A stretch of DNA of 39,043 nt from JBBDRW01 sp040905265 (GTDB taxonomy: Bacteria > Bacteroidota > Rhodothermia > Balneolales > Balneolaceae), in NCBI GenBank assembly GCA_040905265.1, contig JBBDRW010000079.1, forward strand, positions 1 to 39,043. The letters are read 5' to 3'. Every line of letters begins with the position of its first letter. The first letter of the stretch is position 1. Position numbers and translations under genes: made by a program. Below, piece by piece: positions 33,323 through 39,043 of this stretch. The notes beneath the pieces were generated by a model. It searched no databases. It had not been told where the DNA came from and worked only from the letters and a program-made list of their open reading frames with translations.

Positions 33323-34579
33323 ATGAAACGACGAGACGTTATAAAGAGTTTAGCACTTCTGCCATTTGCTGGAAGTGTTCTTCCAATTGAATCGCTGGTT
33401 GCAACTCCTGCTAAAAAGGAACGTATTCCTTCATTGACCCAACGACAGGAATCCCCCCTTCATCGCGAGGCTTTTGTAATGGACGGACATGTACACGTAA
33501 TGAGCCGACAATTATTACAAGGGCTCGACATTGGCGATCGTTATTCGGATGGGACCGTGGATTTGCCACGTGCGATCGAAGGGGGTCTTGACGCCATGTT
33601 CTTTAGCGTATATACAGAGGAAGACTACTATCCGGGTCGGCATGAAGTGAAGAATACATTTCGTGTCGTCGAACTGGCGCTGGAGCAGATCGAAAAAAAT
33701 AACGATGTCATCGAGCTTGCATTGACGGCCTCCGATATTGAGCGGATCAACCGTCGAGACAAGATGGCTGCATTTCTTGACTTGGAAGGTGCGTTTGACC
33801 TTGAGGGGGATCTCCACCTGCTTCGCGCACTTTACCGTTTGGGCCTTCGCTCCGCTCAGCTAACGGCACATAATGTGACAAACGCGTTCATTGATGCCAC
33901 CGCGGCAAAACGAAGATGGGGCGGAATCAATGATCTCGGGAGGACTATTATTGCCGAGATGAACCGGCTTGGGATGGTGATCAACGTTGCTCATGCTTCC
34001 GACGAAGGGATCTATCAGGCAGTGGAAGCGAGTGATTACCCGGTGGCCTATACGCATGGCGGTTTCCGCGGCATTGTTGATCATCCGCGATGTATCACGG
34101 ACGAGAACGCCGTAGCGCTTGCAGCCAAGGGAGGTGTAATCGGCATTCAATTCGGGAATGTCTTTAATAACCCGAAGTTTTCGAAATGGACATCGACGAG
34201 TCCACTGCCACCGACCCCTGGTGCGCCAAATATGGAGACCGATCCCTCCCTGACGATCGCCGAAGTTGACAGCCAGGTGGCCGCGGGGCTGCCGTTCACC
34301 TTTCGATCTCATATTCCGGATGAATACAGGATGAGTGTGGATCAACTTGCCCGAGTCATCGATTATGGTGTGCAATTGGTAGGTGAAGATCATATTGCGC
34401 TGGGCGCAGACTTTGATGGTGGGCCTAAGCTCCCGCACGAGATTGAAACAATCAGCGATTATCCACAGATCACCCTGGCGATGCAGCGGCTGGGCTACAG
34501 TGAGGAGCGAATCAAAAAAATCCTGGGCCTGAACTGGCTCCGTCTGATTCGGCAGGTAACCGAGGGAAATGAGGAATGA
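33323..34579 (+). CDS. M19 (renal dipeptidase-like) metallopeptidase with Tat-like signal
   Basis: Membrane dipeptidase/M19 family: zinc enzymes that cut dipeptides, including those with a C-terminal D-residue, and some beta-lactams. The N-terminus KRRDVIKSLALLPFAG is a Tat-type signal. Motifs: DGHVHV (His56, His58), where the family has H-x-D; the bridging Glu155 in LDLEG; AHNVTNAF; VINVAHASDEG; AYTHGGFRGIVDHPRCITDE; and Asp363 in ALGADFDGGP. The H-x-D to H-x-H change affects a predicted zinc ligand and may shift metal or substrate preference. The C-terminus LGLNWLRLIRQV matches the family end. It sits last in the + strand locus, where it could finish peptide trimming in the periplasm. Confidence 0.87.
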   Translation: MKRRDVIKSLALLPFAGSVLPIESLVATPAKKERIPSLTQRQESPLHREAFVMDGHVHVMSRQLLQGLDIGDRYSDGTVDLPRAIEGGLDAMFFSVYTEEDYYPGRHEVKNTFRVVELALEQIEKNNDVIELALTASDIERINRRDKMAAFLDLEGAFDLEGDLHLLRALYRLGLRSAQLTAHNVTNAFIDATAAKRRWGGINDLGRTIIAEMNRLGMVINVAHASDEGIYQAVEASDYPVAYTHGGFRGIVDHPRCITDENAVALAAKGGVIGIQFGNVFNNPKFSKWTSTSPLPPTPGAPNMETDPSLTIAEVDSQVAAGLPFTFRSHIPDEYRMSVDQLARVIDYGVQLVGEDHIALGADFDGGPKLPHEIETISDYPQITLAMQRLGYSEERIKKILGLNWLRLIRQVTEGNEE

Positions 34580-34689
34580 TAGAGGAACCAGTGAACTACG
34601 GAACCATTAAACTTATCGATTCCCGGCGGGTTGATTGAAGACATTTATTCCTCCTCACCGTATTGGGGGATTATGGTTGTCGTTGATCA

Positions 34690-34732
34690 CCCTCCAATTC
34701 GTAGTTCGGCATTTGCGGCATTTACAATGGCT
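34690..34732 (-). repeat. 43-bp orphan copy of a macrodomain-gene fragment
   Basis: Exact duplicate of 23730-23772 in the same orientation. It is followed within five bases by the stop codon of sigZ, so it marks the junction between the catabolic locus and the minus-strand arsenic island. The flanks (34621-34689) show no further resemblance to the macrodomain gene. Confidence 0.85.
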
Positions 34733-34736
34733 ATTT

Positions 34737-35339
34737 TTAATTTCCCTGTCTCAAATGGCTGCTGCAGCCACAGTTTGGTTCTGGTCCACAGGAGGAATCA
34801 CTTTTTCTTGGAGTACAATCTGCAAACCCACCGGCTGAATCTTGGACAACAGCGCAGACCTCATAAATCATTTTTTTAATTCTGTTGCGTCCTCGCTGAA
34901 CTTTCGACCGAAGTGTGATGTAATTCATCCCAAGCATTTCAGCAACTTCTTTTTGGCTGTAGCCTTGGATTTCAGATAGTGTGATTATTTGCTGATACTC
35001 TTCAGGTAATCGATTGATAAATCCACTTAAGCAGCCTGCCAGTTCCTTATATGCACTTGAAACTTCCTGATCCGTAAAAGAATTGAGAGGCAGATTATCA
35101 ATATCAACAGACGATTTTCTGGTCCGGTAAAAATCAATAATCTGATTATTGGCAATGGTAAATAACCAGCTCTTCAGGCTTTGACTTTCCTTAAGCTGAT
35201 CGGATTTACTGATTAGTTTTATAATTACTTCTTGATAAATATCCTGAGCATCTTCATGAGATTGAACTTTGCTCTGAATAAAATTGATCAGGTACTCTCC
35301 GAAATTTTGCTGTACTTCAATGATTTCGCTTTGCGTCAT
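34737..35339 (-). CDS. sigZ: ECF RNA polymerase sigma factor, SigZ type, with Cys-rich tail
   Basis: Sigma-70 family ECF factor, 200 aa. Region 2 is seen as AQDIYQEVIIKLISKSDQLKESQSLKSWLF-type residues followed by FTIANNQIIDFYR; region 4 as RLPEEYQQIITLSEIQGYSQKEVAEMLGM with a helix-turn-helix ending RSKVQRGRNRIKKM. The length and C-terminal extension fit SigZ-like factors. The last 40 residues hold five Cys, including CGPEPNCGC, and could bind a metal or metalloid. Its start lies inside the last codons of the upstream broken MFS gene (23-base overlap), so it was probably co-transcribed with it. No anti-sigma gene is visible. A role in arsenic response is inferred from its neighbours only. 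Confidence 0.85.
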   Translation of the reverse strand: MTQSEIIEVQQNFGEYLINFIQSKVQSHEDAQDIYQEVIIKLISKSDQLKESQSLKSWLFTIANNQIIDFYRTRKSSVDIDNLPLNSFTDQEVSSAYKELAGCLSGFINRLPEEYQQIITLSEIQGYSQKEVAEMLGMNYITLRSKVQRGRNRIKKMIYEVCAVVQDSAGGFADCTPRKSDSSCGPEPNCGCSSHLRQGN

Positions 35340-35892
35340 AACTTAATGTAGGAATTTTGCGCCAAATGAACATCAGTATGAAACCGAGAATAACAAATGG
35401 CAGAGTTGTATTTAAAAGGGCAAATATATTCAGTGCGATAAGTGACCCAACGGCTGATCCTAAATCCCGGGAAGTACTCATCGTTGTTAGAACATCGAAA
35501 TTATTGGCAGCCGGGTAAAACACCAGTAGTCCTTCAATAGCCAAAGAGGAAATAAAAATCCAATTGTCGGTAGCTGTTGGTTTTTGGAGTGAGAACGGTT
35601 TGATGCGTTGTTCTGCTGATTTGAAATCCGGCAAAAATGAATGACAGGTAAAAGCAAAATAACAGCAAAAGACCAGCTTAGAAAAGTCGGTTCAGCACAA
35701 GCCAACGGTAAATAAAGACATTCCTAATGCATCTCCTTTTACAGGTAGATACACGTACAACTAGGCATCGCCCATACTTCCAACAGCCATCAATATGGAA
35801 GACCAAATGGACGGAGTCAGAGCAGAGGTTTTAAATCTTTTCAGGCGATAGGATGCTGTAAATTCGTCTATATATGCGAATAGCTGATTCAT
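35317..35892 (-). pseudogene. Decayed MFS transporter gene
   Basis: One minus-strand frame starting at ATG 35892 (MNQLFAYIDEF) runs to the TGA at 35317-35319 but is broken by TAG at 35763 and TGA near 35695. The N-terminal piece has an MFS-like first helix and loop (ILMAVGSMGDA, LYVYLPVKGDALGMSLFTVG). A neighbouring frame then carries FLSWSFAVILLLPVIHF, typical of a helix before the central loop, and the original frame resumes with DNWIFISSLAIEGLLVF and RDLGSAVGSLIALNIFALL, like helices 7 and 11. About half the expected 400 residues are missing, so stops, a frameshift and deletions have combined. In ars islands such a gene could have been an efflux pump. Confidence 0.65.
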
Positions 35893-35898
35893 CAACTG

Positions 35899-35929
35899 TT
35901 AAGACGAATGACTTTTTAGATTGATGCAG
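35899..35929 (-). promoter_or_regulatory. Promoter-like motif upstream of the MFS remnant/sigZ unit
   Basis: Reads CTGCATCA, then about 12 bases, then TTCGTCTTAA on the minus strand. TGCATCA and CGTC are 15 bases apart, compatible with an ECF -35/-10 pair; many ECF sigma factors use a CGTC-type -10. The same two boxes lie before the flavoprotein gene at 37567-37596. Self-regulation by SigZ is a hypothesis. Confidence 0.45.
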
Positions 35930-35934
35930 GTGAT

Positions 35935-35965
35935 GAAAAAAAAGGCAAAATAAATTGCCCTTTTT
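35935..35965 (-). terminator. Rho-independent terminator of the flavoprotein gene
   Basis: On the minus strand GGCAA (35959-35955) pairs with TTGCC (35948-35944) around a six-base loop, followed by eight T. It lies 16 bases after the flavoprotein stop and just before the promoter-like motif of the next unit. Confidence 0.75.
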
Positions 35966-35980
35966 CCAGCTATGTATGAC

Positions 35981-37540
35981 TTAACAACAAGAAGGCTGCA
36001 CAGCTGCTGGCTGACCGGCGGGAGCTAAATTACAACCACAACCAGCTTCTCCTTCCGCTTTCTTCTGTTCATCCAATGCGCAGCATGCATCGTCATTATT
36101 TGTAGGCGTACCTCCACAGCATCCTGATACTGCTACCGGTTCTTCCATTGTTTGTTTCGTATTTTCCATGGTTTCAGTATTTGCATGGTTAGTATTTGAT
36201 GGAGAGCAACATGCTCCCTCTTTGGAATTTTCTTCTTCCTGTGATACTGGTTCCGGTCCACAACATGCAGCTCCGGCAGCCCCGGAATTATCTGTACTGC
36301 ATACTCCCGTTTCCGGTAAGTTTAACTCTACCCGTCTTGCGGCCTCTTTGTCACCATCCAGCCATGCAGCTATGGAGCGCACCTGTTCATATCCGGTAGC
36401 CATCAAAAAAGTGGGTGCTCTGCCGTAGCTTTTGCTGCCAACGATGTAGAAATTCTGCTCGGGTTGGCGGAGTTCAAGTTCCCCATGTGGACGAACCGTG
36501 CCACAGCTGTGAATATTTGGATCAATCAATTCTGCAAGTTCCGGTACACTTTCCAAAGCCGGATCTGTTTGAACTCTTACTTCCCGAAGAATGGATAAAT
36601 CGGGTCTGGCTCCTGTATTAGCTATAATTTCATCAACTTCCGGTATTTCTTTGAATGTTCCGTTGATGAACCCTTTGATATTCATTTTTCCTTTGTTGGC
36701 ACGGATTTCATGTATGAAATAAGGAGTATGAATTTCCAGTTGTCCCGTTTTTACCAACTCTTCAATTTTAATACCTAAAGTACCCCTGGCTTCCAGTGCG
36801 TCATCTTCTTTTCCCCCGTATATACTTGATAGTTTATCTGTACGAAGTACCCAATGCATTTTGGTTTCGGGATGTTCATCTTTCAACTTCGCCAAGTCCA
36901 GCAGGGAGTTAATTGCTGAATGGCCAGCGCCAACAACCATCACATTTTTATTTGCATAACGCTCTCTGTTTTCGTTCAGGATATCAGGAATCCGATAGGC
37001 GATATGTTTTGCTTGTTCCAGTTCACCGGTAGCAAAAATACCACCCGCTCCTACAGGATTAGGATTTTCCCATGTGCCCGAAGCGTCAATAACACCCGAT
37101 GCTTCATAAGATCTAAAGTTTCCATTTTCCTGCACTTTTATCAGGAAGGGAATGTCTTCTCGTCCCCATGATTTCATTTTATCTTTTCCACGTTTAGTGA
37201 TCGAAACTACTTTTGTGGAAAGATGAATATTCGGCTCCATCTGTGGGTGCAAACTCAATGGCAGTAGATATTGACTGACAATTTCTTTTCCGGTGGGTAA
37301 ATCTTCCTCGTTCGGTTGATTCCAGCCATTGCTAGCCAATAACCGTTCGGCGGCTTTATCAATATTATACTTCCAGGGAGTGAATACACGAACATGCCCC
37401 CAATCCAAAAGATTGGCTCCGATTGAAACTCCCGCTTCAAATAGAATAAAAGGAATATTTCTTTCGGTAAGATGGGCTGCGGCAGCCATACCAACTGGTC
37501 CGGCTCCGATAATTGCTACTGGATAATCTCTGATTGTCAT
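35981..37540 (-). CDS. FAD/NAD(P)-binding oxidoreductase with metallothionein-like Cys-rich tail
   Basis: Flavoprotein of the FMO/pyridine-nucleotide oxidoreductase type found in arsenic gene clusters. ATG 37540 is chosen over 37567 because the promoter-like motif overlaps the latter and because MTIRDYPVAIIGAGPVG places the FAD-binding GAGPVG at the usual distance. A second Rossmann motif (VMVVGAGHSAINSL) binds NAD(P). EIIANTGARPDLS and FYIVGSKSYGRAPTFLMATGYEQVRS end the catalytic part near residue 395. The remaining 120 residues are low-complexity with CC pairs (AACCGPEP, GACCSPS, SGCCGG, DACCAL, CGCN, terminal SCC) and could bind arsenite or heavy metals. It is separated from arsO by about 140 bases. 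Substrate unknown. Confidence 0.85.
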   Translation of the reverse strand: MTIRDYPVAIIGAGPVGMAAAAHLTERNIPFILFEAGVSIGANLLDWGHVRVFTPWKYNIDKAAERLLASNGWNQPNEEDLPTGKEIVSQYLLPLSLHPQMEPNIHLSTKVVSITKRGKDKMKSWGREDIPFLIKVQENGNFRSYEASGVIDASGTWENPNPVGAGGIFATGELEQAKHIAYRIPDILNENRERYANKNVMVVGAGHSAINSLLDLAKLKDEHPETKMHWVLRTDKLSSIYGGKEDDALEARGTLGIKIEELVKTGQLEIHTPYFIHEIRANKGKMNIKGFINGTFKEIPEVDEIIANTGARPDLSILREVRVQTDPALESVPELAELIDPNIHSCGTVRPHGELELRQPEQNFYIVGSKSYGRAPTFLMATGYEQVRSIAAWLDGDKEAARRVELNLPETGVCSTDNSGAAGAACCGPEPVSQEEENSKEGACCSPSNTNHANTETMENTKQTMEEPVAVSGCCGGTPTNNDDACCALDEQKKAEGEAGCGCNLAPAGQPAAVQPSCC

Positions 37541-37566
37541 AATCTTAATGTTTTTAGGATTTATCA

Positions 37567-37596
37567 TTAAGACGAACAGATTCAGAAATGATGCAG
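37567..37596 (-). promoter_or_regulatory. Promoter-like motif upstream of the flavoprotein gene
   Basis: CTGCATCA, about 11 bases, TTCGTCTTAA on the minus strand; 14 bases separate TGCATCA from CGTC. Transcription would start close to 37560, giving a leader of about 20 bases to ATG 37540. It matches the motif at 35899-35929. Confidence 0.45.
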
Positions 37597-37680
37597 TAAA
37601 GAAGAGATTTATTTTTCAGTCATTTAAAAATAAGGAGGGAGAGTGGTGATTTTAATTAGCCAAGATAAATTCACCAAACC

Positions 37681-38739
37681 TCATGAGAGAGATTCGAAGT
37701 AACTATCCACTTCTTTTATTGTTTGACGGGCAGAACGACCAACCCCAATCAGCGTTGCCGAGGCAAAGCCTGTCCATCCACCATAACCAACCAGCCACAA
37801 ACCGGTAACATTAGATGCCCGGGTTCCTTGTGTCTTTATTTTTCCTTTTGAATCAGTATCGGTTAGATTATTTAAATGATCTGTTGCATAATCAAAGCCT
37901 GTACACCAGATAATTGCATCAAATGTTTCTTTTTTGCCATCCTGCCAAATGATGCCATCTTCATAGATTTCCTTAAATCTACCGTCGGAATTCAAGATGT
38001 TTCTGTCTCTGGCCTCTTTGACAGAAGGCACCATCACAATGTTCCCCAAATTGTAATTAGAAGCATCGAATTTTTCTCCTCTTTTTTGGGCATTATATTT
38101 TGCTGTAGCAACATTAAACAAAACTCTACCATCCACAACGTCTGGTAGAAAATCAGGTTCATTTGCTGTTGCCCAGGAAGTTTTTGCTACTTTTGCGACC
38201 TCAGCTAAAATTTGTGCTCCGGAATTGCCTTCACCTATAATTAGTACTTTTTGTCCATTGTATGGCTTCGGATTCTGATAATGAGCAGAGTGGATTTGCT
38301 TTCCCTGAAAAAGATCTTTTCCAGAAATATCCGGTATAAAGGGTTTATGCCATATTCCGGTAGCTGATATAACAGTCCGGCTTTTAAAATTCCCTTCATT
38401 GGTCTGTACCTCAAAAATATCTCCACTTTTTACTACATCCTGCACCTTTACTTTTCTTTTTACGGGGAATTTATACCGCTGCTCATACTTGCATAGATAG
38501 TCTATAACTTCCTGTTTGGTTGGAAAGGCATGTTCGGATTTCGGCATAAACCAGCCGGGAAGTGAGCTGTATTTTGCAGGAGAGAAAAGAGTAAGAGAAT
38601 CCCAGGTATGCAACCAGGAGCCGCCGCATTTTTCTTGTTCATCCAGAATAATGTAGTTCAGATTTGTTCTGCGAAGATAGTAGCCACAGGCAAGGGCGCT
38701 TTGCCCGCCCCCAATAATTATCAAATCAAGCATGTACAA
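37681..38739 (-). CDS. arsO: ArsO-type flavin-dependent monooxygenase
   Basis: ArsO-family NAD(P)H flavin monooxygenase, found in many ars operons; the exact arsenical reaction is not settled. The 352-aa protein has DLIIIGGGQSALACGYYLRR for FAD, the characteristic GGSWLHTWDSLTLFSPAKYSSLPGW-type segment (cut here as GGSWLHTWDSL and LFSPAKYSSLPGW), an FMO-like ATGIWHKPF, the NADPH motif IIGEGNSGAQI, IIWCTGFDYATDHL and a C-terminal GYGGWTGFASATLIGVGRSAR. M3 is an alternative start. It is the first gene of the minus-strand island. No arsR, arsC or arsenite pump gene is visible in this window, so they may lie beyond it or be lost. Confidence 0.9.
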   Translation of the reverse strand: MYMLDLIIIGGGQSALACGYYLRRTNLNYIILDEQEKCGGSWLHTWDSLTLFSPAKYSSLPGWFMPKSEHAFPTKQEVIDYLCKYEQRYKFPVKRKVKVQDVVKSGDIFEVQTNEGNFKSRTVISATGIWHKPFIPDISGKDLFQGKQIHSAHYQNPKPYNGQKVLIIGEGNSGAQILAEVAKVAKTSWATANEPDFLPDVVDGRVLFNVATAKYNAQKRGEKFDASNYNLGNIVMVPSVKEARDRNILNSDGRFKEIYEDGIIWQDGKKETFDAIIWCTGFDYATDHLNNLTDTDSKGKIKTQGTRASNVTGLWLVGYGGWTGFASATLIGVGRSARQTIKEVDSYFESLS

Positions 38740-38788
38740 TTTTGATTAGACATTTCACCTAAAGATAACCATCTGTTAGGTAGGGGTT

Positions 38789-39040
38789 TTAAAAGGCAGC
38801 TAATGCTGTTCGCTTATTCCCATCCAGGAATGGATGTTGTATTGCAAGACTGGCAATATAGCTTGCTGCCATTCCGAATATGTCTTAAAGAAAGTCTCCA
38901 CCAAAATTCGCTTTTGGCGCATCAACACAAGCCTCGACGCCTTCTCTGTCACGAATCGTTGGATCTCCACCAGAAGTCTGAATCTCTTGCTGATGAATGA
39001 ACAATATTTCTTCCAGTGTGAAAAAGGAAGGTTCACTCAT
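38789..39040 (-). pseudogene. Truncated Doc/Fic-family toxin gene with nonsense codon
   Basis: The minus-strand frame from ATG 39040 encodes MSEPSFFTLEEILFIHQQ and then DREGVEACVDAPKANFGGDFL, typical of Doc (death-on-curing) proteins. A TAA at 38885-38887 replaces codon 52; the same frame then continues DIFGMAASYIASLAIQ and the Fic motif HPFLDGNKRTA before a second stop at 38789-38791. Doc AMPylates/phosphorylates targets such as EF-Tu; this copy lacks about the last 40 residues and must be inactive as a full toxin. An antitoxin (phd) gene would lie past the window edge. The decay fits the general erosion of this island. Confidence 0.8.
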
Positions 39041-39043
39041 TAC

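Noticed and set aside
34621..34732. A second, degenerate macrodomain gene around the 43-bp repeat.
   Set aside because: Beyond the 43 bases neither flank encodes anything like a macrodomain in any frame.

Overview
The window looks like a chromosomal segment of a marine or saline Bacteroidota-type bacterium, most likely Balneolota/Rhodothermota. This is inferred from two SusC/SusD outer-membrane pairs whose receptors carry STN domains, many lipoproteins and Tat substrates, weak Shine-Dalgarno sites and moderate GC. No rRNA, tRNA, CRISPR array or intact insertion sequence was seen.

Region 1 (about 1-33050, almost all + strand) is a large accessory catabolic locus. Its first block is a gamma-glutamyltranspeptidase, a Tat-exported protein of unknown function and two tandem M81 (MlrC-type) metallohydrolases that share a nearly identical core. 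The second block starts with a structured RNA leader and encodes SusC/SusD, a lipoprotein PQQ-type dehydrogenase fused to cytochrome c, an RraA-fold protein, a lipoprotein RidA, a Tat-type SelA-like PLP enzyme, an exported amidohydrolase, a BASS transporter, an SDR dehydrogenase, a fumarylacetoacetase-family hydrolase and pyruvate phosphate dikinase. After a convergent macrodomain gene, a third block repeats the plan: the same kind of RNA leader, SusC/SusD, lipoprotein RidA, Tat-exported enolase-superfamily protein, exported RraA-fold protein, Tat/lipoprotein RidA and a Tat-type M19 dipeptidase-like protein.

Read together (inference), SusC/D pairs import an oligomeric substrate, probably a peptide-like or amino-sugar-acid conjugate. 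GGT, M81, M19 and amidohydrolase enzymes trim it in the periplasm. An exported PLP enzyme and RidA proteins turn an amino compound into a 2-oxo acid. A BASS carrier takes the acid into the cytoplasm, where SDR, FAH-family and RraA enzymes cleave it, and PPDK feeds pyruvate into gluconeogenesis. The unusual point is that enzymes normally cytoplasmic (PLP fold-type I, RidA, RraA, enolase superfamily) here carry Tat, Sec or lipoprotein signals.

Region 2 (about 34690-39043, all minus strand, more AT-rich) is a probable arsenic-response island that seems acquired and partly decayed: arsO, a flavoprotein with a Cys-rich tail, a broken MFS transporter gene, a SigZ-type ECF sigma factor whose tail also carries a CGPEP/CxC motif, and a nonsense-mutated doc/fic toxin gene at the window edge. 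A promoter-like motif is repeated upstream of the flavoprotein and of the sigZ unit. At the island edge lies a 43-bp exact copy of part of the macrodomain gene about 11 kb away.
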